Below, one piece after another: positions 22,261 through 31,953 of a DNA stretch of 64,000 nucleotides (positions within the stretch are counted from its first letter, which is position 1; each line of letters opens with the position of its first letter). The position numbers and the translations under genes were made by a program. The notes under the pieces were generated by a model that searched no databases, had not been told where the DNA came from, and saw only the letters and a list, made by a program, of their open reading frames with translations. Source of the stretch: Acinetobacter sp. ANC 3929 (GTDB lineage: Bacteria; Pseudomonadota; Gammaproteobacteria; Pseudomonadales; Moraxellaceae); contig NZ_KB850000.1 of assembly GCF_000369405.1 (NCBI RefSeq), positions 868,001 to 932,000 of the forward strand. Reading direction: 5' to 3'.

Positions 22261-22353
22261 TTATTTGAGCAAGTGTGATCTAAGCGATGTTGATTTTTTT
22301 GCAAAGTAAAACCAAGAAATCTTGCTAAAATATGAATAGTTAAATGTATACAT
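22261..22353 (-). CDS. Aromatic-rich leader peptide of aroG, 30 residues
   Basis: A small ORF starting at the ATG at 22353 is preceded by GGAG and a seven-base spacer, a strong ribosome binding site. It encodes MYTFNYSYFSKISWFYF then AKKSTSLRSHLLK and ends 41 bases before aroG. Nine of its first 17 residues are aromatic (Tyr at 2, 6, 8, 16; Phe at 4, 9, 15, 17; Trp at 14), far above chance. This is the pattern of attenuation leader peptides, where ribosome stalling at scarce amino acids controls the next gene. It would let all three pathway products affect aroG expression. A conserved leader of this kind is not one I can name. Confidence 0.75.
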   Translation of the reverse strand: MYTFNYSYFSKISWFYFAKKSTSLRSHLLK

Positions 22354-22387
22354 GGTATTTCTCCTAAAATCATGATTGTTAAAGCAT

Positions 22388-22418
22388 AAAAAAACCTGAT
22401 CGGTGTTGCCGATCAGGT
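22388..22418 (-). terminator. Attenuator-type intrinsic terminator upstream of the aroG leader
   Basis: On the minus strand, ACCTGATCGG and CCGATCAGGT form a ten-pair stem with a five-base loop, followed by seven T. No gene precedes it and only about 35 bases separate it from the leader ATG, too little for another promoter. Transcription into aroG probably has to read through it. Confidence 0.75.
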
Positions 22419-22429
22419 ATTAACTGGTT

Positions 22430-22500
22430 GGGCAACCTTTTTTGCTGCCCGAAACGCATCAGGCAACTACATATATTGCCAAAAATAAAAGTATGCGTTT
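22430..22500 (-). ncRNA. Structured 5' RNA upstream of the aroG terminator
   Basis: An eight-base stem (AAACGCAT 22452-22459 with ATGCGTTT 22493-22500) encloses a GGCAA/TTGCC hairpin. A second hairpin (GGGCAAC/GCTGCCC, one wobble) leads into the terminator at 22388-22418. The whole could be the 5' leader of aroG acting as an attenuator, or a free-standing small RNA. No known riboswitch consensus is recognised. Confidence 0.5.
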
Positions 22501-22506
22501 GTGTTT

Positions 22507-22534
22507 ACAGTATGCTTTAACATGTTTATTTCAA
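22507..22534 (-). promoter_or_regulatory. Candidate promoter of the aroG leader RNA
   Basis: On the minus strand, TTGAAA (22529-22534) and TACTGT (22507-22512) are separated by 16 bases. Transcription would start near 22500, exactly where the structured RNA begins. The -10 box matches the consensus only partly. Confidence 0.35.
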
Positions 22535-22836
22535 ATATCTAAAAAACTGTTCCTAACCCTTAAATTACGCACTATTTCAGCATTTGACAAGCACTTTTTA
22601 TCTTTTTTTAATCAAAACTTCAAAATAGTAAAATTTGACCTTTCATGTTTTCATCCATAGAATAGTTGAAAAATAAATCAATTCGAGATTACGCCAATGA
22701 AGTAAGTTCTATTTCCATCGTCAAAATTATTCTTTCTTTTTGATGTGCAAAATAGACTTATCTATCGTTTAGCGATTGTCATTCTAAAATTTATCTCTAT
22801 CTCGCTATTTTGCATATCCTGTTTATGAGGTTTCTT
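22535..22836. other. Spacer between the aroG control region and the ABC-F gene
   Basis: No gene or strong hairpin is visible. It must carry the plus-strand promoter of the ABC-F gene; several TA-rich stretches could serve, and none is convincing. Confidence 0.4.
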
Positions 22837-24411
22837 ATGACTCAACAGGCATGTATTGTTTCACACTTATCACTCGAATTAACCCAGCAGAAATTGTTTG
22901 ACCGTCTGAATTTCCAACTTCCTTTACATCAGTTTACAGGACTGATCGGACGTAATGGTCAAGGGAAATCGCTATTGATGTCTCTTTTGCACGAACAAAC
23001 AGCATCCGAACTGCCCTATGCAGGTCAAATCTCTTGGCAATGCCCACATCAGCATCTTGCTCAACTCCAGCGTGTCCAAGCCAATACCATTGCTCAAGCC
23101 CTCGATATTGAAGATTTATATCTATGCTTTGAGCGTATCCAGCAAGGTACGGCATCATTTACGGATTACGATCTAGTCGAACATTTTTGGCACTTACCAA
23201 CAGAATGGCAGCAACTTTTAGAAAGTGCAGGTTTGCCTACAGCACTAGAGACCCCGACTCAAAATTTGAGTGAGGGACAAAAAACAAAACTTGCTCTTTG
23301 CCGATTATTCCTATTGAAAGATCATTATCTGCTTTTGGATGAACCAAGCAATCATCTGGATGCCCAAGGACGACAATGGCTAATCGATCAAATGGCTCAA
23401 CATCCTACAGGTGGACTCATCATTAGTCATGACCGACAGCTTTTAGCGCATGTACAAGGTATTTTTATGCTGAATCAGTTTGGCATGCATTATTACGGTG
23501 GTAACTACCCTCTGTATCAACAACAGTATCAAACACAAGTCGAAGCGTTATCACACGCTGTATTGCAAGAGAAACGCGAGCTGAAACAACTCAAGGAGCA
23601 ACAACATCAAAGCCAAATGAAAGCGCTCAAGCGTAAAAAAGTAGGTGAAAAAATAAGAACTTCTGGCTCTCAAGCACCCATCTTATTGGATGCAAAAAAA
23701 GAACAGTCCGAGCAATCTCTTTCTCATCTACGCAAACAACAGAGTAAACAGCTTTCAGATGCAAAAGATGAATTACAACGCAAGCAAACCCAACTGGAAC
23801 ATCTCAAACCACAATCTTTTGAGTTTACTCATTCCACTGGTAGATCAGGAGAAATCTTACGTTGCCAGCAATTAAAACTTGCCTATGTGGAAACAAAACC
23901 TATTGATCTAGCGATGACTGTGGGAGAGAAATTGCATTTAAGCGGTGCAAATGGTACGGGTAAATCCACTTTACTCAAAACCATTCAAGGTTTGATTTCT
24001 CCGCTTACAGGAGAGATTTATTGCAAAGTAAGTTCTATTTATCTGGATCAAAATCTTTCATTACTCGATGAAAAGATATCTGCTGTTGAATATTTATGTG
24101 CTATTGATCAAAATCTGACTGAACAACAAGCCCGTACACACTTAGGAAACTTACAAATCCGTAGAGATAAGGCACTGAGTGCTTTAAGAAATTTAAGTGG
24201 TGGCGAACGCTTAAAAGTCGCTTTGCTGGGGTTGAAACAACAAACCGTTGAGCTGTTACTTTTGGATGAACCAGAGAACCATCTTGACATTGAATTTCGT
24301 GAATTACTTGCACAAGCGATTCGTTCTTATAATGGTGCTGTGATCTTAGTATCGCATGATAAAACTTTTGTTGAAGAATGTGGAATCAATGAAAGTTATT
24401 TATTGAGTTAA
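22837..24411 (+). CDS. ABC-F family ATPase
   Basis: This 524-residue protein has two ATP-binding cassettes and no membrane segments, so it belongs to the ABC-F class that acts on ribosomes. The ATG at 22837 follows TGAGG by six bases. Cassette 1 has Walker A LIGRNGQGKSLLM, signature LSEGQKTKLAL and Walker B LLLDEPSNHLD. A Lys/Gln-rich helical linker spans about residues 235-330. Cassette 2 has SGANGTGKSTLLK, LSGGERLKVALL and LLLDEPENHLD. It is shorter than YheS or Uup, lacks an evident C-terminal arm, and its subgroup is unclear. Possible roles range from translation factor to antibiotic protection. Confidence 0.85.
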   Translation: MTQQACIVSHLSLELTQQKLFDRLNFQLPLHQFTGLIGRNGQGKSLLMSLLHEQTASELPYAGQISWQCPHQHLAQLQRVQANTIAQALDIEDLYLCFERIQQGTASFTDYDLVEHFWHLPTEWQQLLESAGLPTALETPTQNLSEGQKTKLALCRLFLLKDHYLLLDEPSNHLDAQGRQWLIDQMAQHPTGGLIISHDRQLLAHVQGIFMLNQFGMHYYGGNYPLYQQQYQTQVEALSHAVLQEKRELKQLKEQQHQSQMKALKRKKVGEKIRTSGSQAPILLDAKKEQSEQSLSHLRKQQSKQLSDAKDELQRKQTQLEHLKPQSFEFTHSTGRSGEILRCQQLKLAYVETKPIDLAMTVGEKLHLSGANGTGKSTLLKTIQGLISPLTGEIYCKVSSIYLDQNLSLLDEKISAVEYLCAIDQNLTEQQARTHLGNLQIRRDKALSALRNLSGGERLKVALLGLKQQTVELLLLDEPENHLDIEFRELLAQAIRSYNGAVILVSHDKTFVEECGINESYLLS

Positions 24412-24427
24412 GCTTTCGGTGGTGTAT

Positions 24428-24459
24428 ATCAGCATGGTAAAAATGTGCACCATGCTGAT
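24428..24459. terminator. Hairpin between convergent ABC-F and ynfA genes
   Basis: ATCAGCATGGT and ACCATGCTGAT form a perfect 11-pair stem with a ten-base loop. The following plus-strand T tract (TTTCTGTTT) is interrupted, so termination may be moderate. Confidence 0.65.
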
Positions 24460-24465
24460 TTCTGT

Positions 24466-24828
24466 TTAACGGACTAAACCTTGAGGTTGCAAAATAATCA
24501 GGCAAGCACCACAAAGAACAACGATCCCACCTAAAATATCCCAACGCGTCAGCATGACTTGATCGACATAGCGCAACCACATCAAGGCGGTAAAAATATA
24601 AATGCCACCATAGGCCGCATAAATACGACCTGATGCCGCAGGATGCAAAGTCAGTAACCAGACAAAGACTGCTAGGCTTAAAGCAGTCGGAATCCATAAC
24701 CAATGCGATTTTCCTTGATTCAAAATTAAATAAGGAAAATAGCAACCTAAAATTTCAGCAATCGCTGTGACGAAAAATAACCCAAATACTTTAAGTACTT
24801 GGGTTATTGAGAAAGAAAGTTCAAACAT
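24466..24828 (-). CDS. ynfA: YnfA-family (UPF0060) membrane protein
   Basis: This 120-residue inner-membrane protein has four predicted helices, related to small multidrug resistance transporters. The conserved blocks are [19 protein letters not shown] in helix 1, [25 protein letters not shown] in the middle, and [18 protein letters not shown] at the end. The family has been linked to biocide efflux, but transport by this protein is unproven. Its ATG overlaps the clpA stop by one base (TAATG), so it is expressed as the tail of the clpA transcript. Confidence 0.88.
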   Translation of the reverse strand: MFELSFSITQVLKVFGLFFVTAIAEILGCYFPYLILNQGKSHWLWIPTALSLAVFVWLLTLHPAASGRIYAAYGGIYIFTALMWLRYVDQVMLTRWDILGGIVVLCGACLIILQPQGLVR

Positions 24829-27113
24829 TAAGCAGGTTCAGCACTCGGGTTAATATGATCTTCAAATACTTCCAATTTTAAACCAACATCTTTGCCATTT
24901 TCTGTTTTCACAGAAACCGCAACGTTACCACCATGCTCAGCAAGCTCACCAAACAAAATCATCTCAGCAAGTGGCTTTTTCAAATGCTCTTGAATCAAAC
25001 GCTGCATCGGACGAGCCCCCATCAGACGGTCATAACCATTTGCTGATAACCAGTCACGAGCACTTTGATCCACTTCGAGTACCACTTGTTTCTCATCAAG
25101 CTGCGCTTGTAACTCGGTTAAGAATTTGTCCACCACCGAATCGATAATTGTCGTCGGAAGTGACTTAAATTGAATCACGCCATCTAAACGGTTACGGAAT
25201 TCAGGCGAGAATGCACGTTTCATTGCATCCTGATTGTCTGCACTATGATCTTGTTCAGTGAAACCAATACTTGCTCGAACAATACTTTCTGCACCGATAT
25301 TGGTCGTAAGCACAATGATCACATTTCTAAAATCAGACTTACGGCCATTGTTGTCTGTTAAAGCACCATGATCCATGACTTGTAACAACAAGTTGAATAC
25401 ATCTGGATGTGCTTTTTCAATCTCATCAAGCAAGAGTACACAATGCGGATTTTTGTGGATCGCATCTGTTAACAAGCCACCTTGATCATATCCAACATAG
25501 CCTGGAGGCGCTCCAATTAAGCGAGAAACTGCATGGCGTTCCATATATTCTGACATATCGAAACGAACTAACTCTACACCTAACAGTTTCGCCAGTTGTT
25601 TAGTAACCTCGGTTTTACCCACACCGGTTGGACCAGCAAAGACAAAACTTCCTACTGGTTTATCTGGTGCTTTCAAGCCTGCGCGAGATAATTTGATCGC
25701 TGATGCAAGTGCTGTAATCGCTTCATCTTGGCCAAATACAACACGTTTAAGATCACGCTCCAGATTCTCAAGTACAGACTTGTCATCTTTAGATACTGTT
25801 TTCGGCGGAATACGCGCAATCTTAGAAACAATATCTTCAATATTTTCAACCGAGATGGTTGTGCCATCGACTTCAGCTTTCAAACGGCGTTGTGCACCAG
25901 CCTCATCAATCACATCAATCGCTTTATCTGGTAAAAAACGATCATTGATAAATTTAGCTGACAATTCAACAGCAGCAACGAGAGCTTTATCATCATATTC
26001 AACATGATGGAAATCTTCGAACTTGCTTTTCAAGCCACGTAAAATTTCGATCGTTTCACCAATACTTGGTTCATTCACATCAATTTTTTGGAAACGGCGA
26101 GACAAAGCATGATCTTTTTCAAATACCTGACGATATTCTTGGAAGGTCGTTGATCCAATGCAACGTAAACTACCATTGGCTAAAGCAGGTTTAATCAAGT
26201 TTGATGCGTCCATGGTACTGCCCATACTTGAGCCTGCACCAATAATCATATGAATTTCATCAATGAATAAGATCGCATTTGGATTCTTTTTCAAAGCATT
26301 CAACAATTGTTTTAAACGCTTCTCAAAATCACCACGATATTTAGTCCCTGCAACCAAAGCACCAATGTCTAAGCTATAGACTTCAGCATGAGCAAGTGGT
26401 TTAGGCGCTTTACCATTGACGATTAACCATGCCAAACCTTCTGCAATCGAGGTTTTACCCACACCTGGGTCACCCACTAGAAGTGGATTATTTTTACGAC
26501 GACGACATAAAATCTGAGCCGCACGCTCAATCTCTTTTTCACGTCCAATTAAAGGATCTGTTTTACCCTTCTGTGCTTCGATGTTTAAGTTAAGCGTGTA
26601 TTGCTCAAGTGGCCCAGCATTCGCTGAAGCTGCACTTTCACCTTCAATATCCTCAACCTCTTCTTCAACCTGAATCTCATCTTTACGTGTGCCGTGAGAT
26701 AAATATTGTGTCAACGTTAAACGATTGATTTGATGACGCTTTAACAAATAAACAGCAAAAGAATCTCGTTCCGAATACATCGCAACTAAAACATCCGCAC
26801 CTTCAACCGTACGATCACCACCACTTGACTGAACATGGAAAATTGCACGTTGTAAAATTCGATCAAAGCTCTCGGTTGGATGAGGTGCCTGTTCACTATT
26901 ATCACCAAGTTTTGGGGTATGTTGCTCTACATATTCCTCTAATTCTTTACGCAAAGTAACGATATCAGCACCGCATGCTTTTAATGCATTTACGGCTGAG
27001 TCGTTATCTAGCAAGGCTAGCAACAAATGTTCAACTGTCAGAAACTCATGTCTCTTTTGACGAGCCATGCTAACAGCCAAACGTAACGATACTTCTAATT
27101 GACGACTGAGCAT
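24828..27113 (-). CDS. clpA: ATP-dependent Clp protease ATPase subunit ClpA
   Basis: ClpA unfolds substrates and feeds them to ClpP; with ClpS it degrades N-degron proteins. The 761-residue length is normal. The N domain contains [19 protein letters not shown] and [15 protein letters not shown]. The first AAA+ module has [20 protein letters not shown] and [13 protein letters not shown], and the second has [20 protein letters not shown] and [10 protein letters not shown]. An acidic linker rich in Glu follows the N domain. It lies downstream of clpS on the same strand but separated by about 590 bases of repeat-bearing spacer, so it may have its own promoter. Confidence 0.97.
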   Translation of the reverse strand: MLSRQLEVSLRLAVSMARQKRHEFLTVEHLLLALLDNDSAVNALKACGADIVTLRKELEEYVEQHTPKLGDNSEQAPHPTESFDRILQRAIFHVQSSGGDRTVEGADVLVAMYSERDSFAVYLLKRHQINRLTLTQYLSHGTRKDEIQVEEEVEDIEGESAASANAGPLEQYTLNLNIEAQKGKTDPLIGREKEIERAAQILCRRRKNNPLLVGDPGVGKTSIAEGLAWLIVNGKAPKPLAHAEVYSLDIGALVAGTKYRGDFEKRLKQLLNALKKNPNAILFIDEIHMIIGAGSSMGSTMDASNLIKPALANGSLRCIGSTTFQEYRQVFEKDHALSRRFQKIDVNEPSIGETIEILRGLKSKFEDFHHVEYDDKALVAAVELSAKFINDRFLPDKAIDVIDEAGAQRRLKAEVDGTTISVENIEDIVSKIARIPPKTVSKDDKSVLENLERDLKRVVFGQDEAITALASAIKLSRAGLKAPDKPVGSFVFAGPTGVGKTEVTKQLAKLLGVELVRFDMSEYMERHAVSRLIGAPPGYVGYDQGGLLTDAIHKNPHCVLLLDEIEKAHPDVFNLLLQVMDHGALTDNNGRKSDFRNVIIVLTTNIGAESIVRASIGFTEQDHSADNQDAMKRAFSPEFRNRLDGVIQFKSLPTTIIDSVVDKFLTELQAQLDEKQVVLEVDQSARDWLSANGYDRLMGARPMQRLIQEHLKKPLAEMILFGELAEHGGNVAVSVKTENGKDVGLKLEVFEDHINPSAEPA

Positions 27114-27699
27114 GTAACCCCCTTATCTCTTGGGCTTAATCAAAAAAGAGAAATCTTTTCATGAAAAAGCTAATTATTGACTTGATCCGCTGAGCTTCTG
27201 TAATCGTTTTGAAGTTACGTCTACAAGCCTCTTTGCTTCATATCTTACTGTTAGCATTAGTTGAGTATCTTGGTCAAGATTCAAAACAAAGTATTGTTGT
27301 AAAAATTTAATTACAAAGAGAATAAGACTTATCTAATCGTTCAAAAAGTCAGCAAACCTGTTCTTCATTGATGAAACAGTATCAAACCTATGAAAATTTG
27401 TAATACGCCATGATCTTGTTTAAAGCCTAACAAATCATTTATAGCTTGAATATAAAGATAGTCAGTATATTGATTCATATTTTTAGCACAAAACAATATA
27501 TATATGTTGATTGAGGAATTAGATCACAAGACGAAAGATCGCTTTACTTTCTTAACATTGTTACTCGCAACATAGTTACTCGTCTTGCGCATGAGGAATG
27601 AAACTCCGCAAGTGCATTGATTTGCTTAGAGCCTTCACTCATAGCATAGCTGGTCGTCTTACGCATGAGGAATGAAGTTCCGCAAGAGCGTTGCTTTTC
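27114..27699. other. Long clpS-clpA spacer
   Basis: There are no genes in this roughly 590-base gap. Its left part (27114-27530) is AT-rich without clear structure and probably carries the clpA promoter on the minus strand. Its right part holds the two-copy repeat listed separately. Confidence 0.5.
27581..27691. repeat. Two imperfect direct repeats with hairpin potential
   Basis: The core CGTCTTRCGCATGAGGAATG followed by AA(A/G)(C/T)TCCGCAAG occurs twice, about 72 bases apart, in the clpS-clpA spacer. Within each copy, CTTRCG can pair with CGCAAG, and in the first copy an inner GAG/CTC also pairs. This resembles a dispersed palindromic repeat family. Confidence 0.6.
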
Positions 27700-28113
27700 T
27701 TAACGCTGCTCAGGTTCGATCTGGCACAACAAAGGATGACCTTGAGCTCGTGCATAGTTATTCACCTGATTTGCTTTTGTTTCAGCAATATCGCGAGGAT
27801 AAATACCTGCAGTACCTTTCCCTTCATAATGTACCGTCAGCATCACTTGACTGGCTTGATCAATATCCATACCAAAATAACTTTGCAATACCTCAATGAC
27901 AAAATCCATTGGTGTGTAATCATCATTCATTAAAACAACCGCATATAAAGGCGGCCGTTTTAATTCAGGAGGGGCTGTCTGTACAACCACCTCACCCTCA
28001 TGATCCTCTTGCGAATCACTTAAACGTGGACTTAAGTGCCAGTCAACATAACCAGATTGATGAAAAGAATTTTTCACTTCACTTAAATTCATTTGACGTT
28101 TATATCTTCGCAT
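27700..28113 (-). CDS. clpS: ATP-dependent Clp protease adaptor ClpS
   Basis: ClpS binds proteins with destabilising N-terminal residues and delivers them to ClpA. The 137-residue frame has a long, probably unstructured N-terminal extension (about 50 residues). The folded core follows: [20 protein letters not shown] with the NDD binding loop, [20 protein letters not shown], and [21 protein letters not shown]. coli ClpS has 106 residues, so the extra N terminus is notable. A start seven codons later (MNLSEVKNS) is possible; neither has a perfect binding site. clpA follows after the repeat-bearing spacer. Confidence 0.93.
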   Translation of the reverse strand: MRRYKRQMNLSEVKNSFHQSGYVDWHLSPRLSDSQEDHEGEVVVQTAPPELKRPPLYAVVLMNDDYTPMDFVIEVLQSYFGMDIDQASQVMLTVHYEGKGTAGIYPRDIAETKANQVNNYARAQGHPLLCQIEPEQR

Positions 28114-28135
28114 ATTGAGTTCTTAATCTAAAAAA

Positions 28136-28891
28136 TTATTGAGCGTTAGCTTCAGCTTGCGGTATTTCTGACACAAAAGCTGAGCCAACATCGACAGGCT
28201 TGCCACGTTGCCAACTAAAACGTTTAATGACTGGCGTACCAACTCCAGTTAAACGCACTTCGATAAATTGAGGGATAAAGCCCTTAGGCATTGTCCAACG
28301 CCCCGTTAAACGTTCAAAATCATCAAAGTTAAAGTTTTTATCTTCTAAAGGTACAACGAGAACCTCTGTATCTTTAATTAAACGTAACTCAACCGAACCT
28401 GTGGCACGACGTTTAGTTGGGCTGACTTGAACAAGATCAATTTGATATTCAAAAGCATTTTCTGGCAAAGACTTAATTGCCATATTTTGAATGGTTAAAC
28501 TTACACCACCACGCTGTTTCAAAATGTCACGATAAATCGTATTCATCCCTTCAAACTGCGCTTTATCTGCATTGGCTTGGTTTACAGCTTTAAATAAATC
28601 ATCAGCATTACCTACCGCCATATCACGTTCTTGAACAGCAGCATTCAGGCTCTTGGTCACAGAATCTAATGCAGTTTTTTGTTTCTGAACCACATCCACC
28701 AATTGCTCAGCATCTGCATCATAACCAACCACAGTTAAACCCTGACGATGACCTACCGTATAACCAAGCGTAAAACTACCGCCGATCAGAATCACGGCAC
28801 CAATAATCAAAGGTAAATTCGTTTTTAAGAATTTATTTTTTTCAACGGAACTGTCTGGTGAAGTAGTCGGTTCAACGTTTTCCATCATCAT
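28136..28891 (-). CDS. Conserved membrane-anchored protein
   Basis: This 251-residue protein has one N-terminal membrane helix (LPLIIGAVILIGGSFTLGYTVG, residues about 27-48). A coiled-coil region follows (VVQKQKTALDSVTKSLNAAV, about 68-110), then a beta-rich periplasmic domain containing NAFEYQIDLVQVSPTKRRATG and FIPQFIEVRLTGVGTPVIKR. The layout fits the DUF6776-type proteins seen in Pseudomonas and relatives; function is unknown. Three consecutive Met codons lie at the start, so the exact first residue is uncertain by two. It is 22 bases upstream of clpS on the same strand and downstream of argC. Confidence 0.7.
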   Translation of the reverse strand: MMMENVEPTTSPDSSVEKNKFLKTNLPLIIGAVILIGGSFTLGYTVGHRQGLTVVGYDADAEQLVDVVQKQKTALDSVTKSLNAAVQERDMAVGNADDLFKAVNQANADKAQFEGMNTIYRDILKQRGGVSLTIQNMAIKSLPENAFEYQIDLVQVSPTKRRATGSVELRLIKDTEVLVVPLEDKNFNFDDFERLTGRWTMPKGFIPQFIEVRLTGVGTPVIKRFSWQRGKPVDVGSAFVSEIPQAEANAQ

Positions 28892-28966
28892 CTCTATCTT
28901 TATGATCTACATCAAAGCACACATTAGAATCGAAATTTAAATGTGTGTGAAGTAAAAAAGCGTTTT

Positions 28967-30016
28967 TTATGGTAATAAACCAATACCTTCCAAGCCAGCA
29001 GCTTCATCAAAACCGAACATTAAGTTCATATTTTGAATAGCTTGGCCTGCTGCACCTTTCACCAAATTATCTTGTGCAATCAAGATGATCAATTTATTGG
29101 GTTGTGGACGATATAGTGCAATTCGTAACTCATTGGCACCACGAACACTTCGTGTTTCTGGTGAACTATTTGCAGGCATCACATCTACAAAACGTTCATT
29201 TTTATAGAAATCTTCATATAATGCTTGAATATCTATTGGTTGAGCTTGTTCAGTTAGGTCGACATAAATTGTGCTCAGCATGCCACGAATCATTGGCACG
29301 AGGTGAGGTACAAAAATCAGTTGATCAAACTGTCCTTTTTGCCCAGATATGTTTTCCAGTGCTTCAACAATCTCAGGATGATGTCGATGCCCTGCAACGC
29401 CATAAGCTTTGAAATTATCGGCATTTTCACTGTAGATCATGCCAAGGCTTGCTTTACGACCAGCGCCAGACACGCCTGATTTAGCATCGATAATAATACT
29501 TTGAGTATGAATCAACTGCTCTGAATTTTTAAGTAGTGGCGCTAAACCTAATTGTACAGTCGTTGGATAACATCCAGGATTGCCAATCACTTGGGCTTGT
29601 TTGATTTTTTCACGATTTAACTCAGTTAAACCATATACAGAGTCTTTTAATACAGTTGGACAGCTATGTTGCATGCCATACCATTTTTCAAATTGAATTA
29701 GATTCTGTAAACGAAAATCTGCTGCGAGATCAATTACTTTTGTATCAGCCGCAATAAGCTCTTCTGCATGTTGCATTGCAACACCATGAGGCGTGGCAAA
29801 GAAGACAACATCACATTGTTTTAATTGGTTTAGATCAAAATCTGAAAACTCAAGTGCTGTATGCCCTCGTAAACTTGGGAACATATCTGCAACGCGCTTT
29901 CCTGCTTCTGTACGAGAAGTGAGAATACGAACTTGAACTTGTGAGTGTCTTAATAGAAGACGCAATAGCTCAACCCCAGTGTATCCAGTTCCACCAACAA
30001 TACCAACAGAAATCAC
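28967..30016 (-). CDS. argC: N-acetyl-gamma-glutamyl-phosphate reductase
   Basis: ArgC reduces N-acetylglutamyl phosphate to the semialdehyde with NADPH in arginine synthesis. The 349-residue form starts at the GTG at 30016, eight bases after GAGG, giving [20 protein letters not shown], the NADP-binding motif. The catalytic Cys lies in [20 protein letters not shown] near residue 155. [15 protein letters not shown] and [15 protein letters not shown] complete the active site; the latter holds conserved His residues. It is the long-chain class I ArgC. argD lies elsewhere in the window, so arginine genes are scattered. Confidence 0.96.
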   Translation of the reverse strand: MISVGIVGGTGYTGVELLRLLLRHSQVQVRILTSRTEAGKRVADMFPSLRGHTALEFSDFDLNQLKQCDVVFFATPHGVAMQHAEELIAADTKVIDLAADFRLQNLIQFEKWYGMQHSCPTVLKDSVYGLTELNREKIKQAQVIGNPGCYPTTVQLGLAPLLKNSEQLIHTQSIIIDAKSGVSGAGRKASLGMIYSENADNFKAYGVAGHRHHPEIVEALENISGQKGQFDQLIFVPHLVPMIRGMLSTIYVDLTEQAQPIDIQALYEDFYKNERFVDVMPANSSPETRSVRGANELRIALYRPQPNKLIILIAQDNLVKGAAGQAIQNMNLMFGFDEAAGLEGIGLLP

Positions 30017-30293
30017 GTGTGACACCTCAAGCTTTCATTTAGGCAAATAGTATGGCAGTTTGACCCGTTTTACACAATCTTCAAGTGCCTAACTTTTAAG
30101 AAAATAAAAGCATAAGGAATCCTGATGAAATGATCTAGAATCTAGAAATATAGACCAATAAATTCCAATATATTTAAATTGATTCTACCATTGGTCAAGA
30201 AATACTATTGAATCCTTTCACTATTCGAATAGAATAAAAAAAATGCGGTAATAATAAATTTCATGGATGCAAAATTTTTTTTGGAGAGCTGGA

Positions 30294-31805
30294 ATGCCTT
30301 CTTTGATGTCAAAACAAAGATTACATCATCATATCTGCTTGGGGCTAAGTACACTTCTACTCAGTTCTGCATTGATCAGTTGTGGAAGCGGCGAAAGTAA
30401 AGCAACGAAAGAAACCACTCCAACGGTCTCTGTCCCCAAACCTAAGAATTTCAATATTAAAACCCCAGTTGAAATGCGTAATGTCACACTAAAAGTTTTT
30501 GATAATTTTGATGACAGTTTAGTCTTAGAAAGAAATTTAACGACAACTTCAGAAATCGATATTGTATTACCACGAATTTTGGATCGGGATCGGTTGTATC
30601 GGATTGAAATCTCCACGACGCCCAACTCATTGATCTATGACCATCAAAGCGGTCAATATCAAGACATTTCAATGACCTTACACAGCTTGGTTGAAGTAAA
30701 TACAAATACCCTCACTCAAACGATTTATATCAGCCCAAGTTCAGAAGCAATTTATCAACGTGCTTTAGTACGTTCAGGTTTGTTACCAACTGATACAGAT
30801 AGCAAGCCGACAAAAATCAGTGCATTACAATTAAATCTAGCGACCTCTGATGTAAACTCAGCTTTGACAAATGCTTTCTATGATTTAGATATCCCGAATG
30901 TAAACCCTTCTTCTGTTTTAAATGTTTTCTCGCCACAAAATACCAATGCAAGTATATATATCAATACATATGTGAGTTTTGGTTTTCTATGGCAGTGGGC
31001 AAATGCCTATCCAAACAGTAACTATGCTGAGTTTACCAAGAACTTAGCCATAGATTTAAAAGATGGTTATTTGGATGCTAAAAAAATACGTGGTGATCAA
31101 AGTGCATTGACATCATTAGTAACAACTGCACCCGATAATATTGACTCTACCAAGAATAATGCAATCACTATCGGGGCAAATCAAAAAAGTGCAAGAGACA
31201 ACTTTGCGACTTCATTAAAACAAGCAGTACTACAACTAGCCGCCCATTATCGACAAGCTGAATTAAACTCGCCAGGTTATGTCTTATTACAACAAAAAGC
31301 TTATGCCGGTAGTGACCCAACAAGCAACGCTGCGACTTCCTTCCGTGTTTTTGGCGCAGGTGATTATCGTCGTGCTGTGGGTTTTACAGATACAACTCAA
31401 ACATGTAATGGCTCAATTTATCCATGTAAACAAGGTATTACGGGAATTAATATTGTAAGTGCAAGCTTACCGTCTATTGAGTATCTAATTGGAAATTACA
31501 AAGACTCGACTAGCAACTGCCAACTCAATATTCGTGGAGATGGGTGGTTAGAGCTAACCAAAGATGGAAAGACCTATAGTTCTAAACTCGATGGCGATAC
31601 TACGGATAACTTACTCCAAGTCGATAAGTCCAACTTTGAATATTTGTTAAATAGTAGCTCAGCAGAACCAAACAATAGCACTTTGCAATATAACTTTGTT
31701 CAACTTAAGGTTAAAGCAAATCAGGTCTTAAGTGCCAGCGCTGGACTAGACAGCCGCAAAGCTCCTGATCAATTGCAAACAACGTTGTTACAGTGCAATT
31801 TCTAA
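30294..31805 (+). CDS. Large lipoprotein of unknown function
   Basis: This is a 503-residue predicted lipoprotein. The ATG at 30294 follows GGAGAGCTGGA and gives a signal peptide ending SSALISC-GSG, with the lipidated Cys near residue 31. The mature protein begins with a Thr/Pro/Lys linker, then a beta-rich region (KNFNIKTPVEMRNVTLKVFD) that may be immunoglobulin-like. A long alpha+beta part follows, with YPCKQGITGINIVSASLPSI and a C-terminal region holding paired Cys (CNGSIYPC, NCQLNIRGDGW). I do not recognise the family. It stands alone, with no terminator hairpin evident after it. Confidence 0.7.
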   Translation: MPSLMSKQRLHHHICLGLSTLLLSSALISCGSGESKATKETTPTVSVPKPKNFNIKTPVEMRNVTLKVFDNFDDSLVLERNLTTTSEIDIVLPRILDRDRLYRIEISTTPNSLIYDHQSGQYQDISMTLHSLVEVNTNTLTQTIYISPSSEAIYQRALVRSGLLPTDTDSKPTKISALQLNLATSDVNSALTNAFYDLDIPNVNPSSVLNVFSPQNTNASIYINTYVSFGFLWQWANAYPNSNYAEFTKNLAIDLKDGYLDAKKIRGDQSALTSLVTTAPDNIDSTKNNAITIGANQKSARDNFATSLKQAVLQLAAHYRQAELNSPGYVLLQQKAYAGSDPTSNAATSFRVFGAGDYRRAVGFTDTTQTCNGSIYPCKQGITGINIVSASLPSIEYLIGNYKDSTSNCQLNIRGDGWLELTKDGKTYSSKLDGDTTDNLLQVDKSNFEYLLNSSSAEPNNSTLQYNFVQLKVKANQVLSASAGLDSRKAPDQLQTTLLQCNF

Positions 31806-31953
31806 GGCTTAACTCGCACATGTAAGTAATGGAACAATGATTCCATTGCTTATAAAAATCACGCAGCCTCATTTTTATAAAATATGTATTTGTCATCTTG
31901 ATTTTCAATGATGGCTGCTATACTCAAATAAATCTTTTTATTATTGCTGTTGA

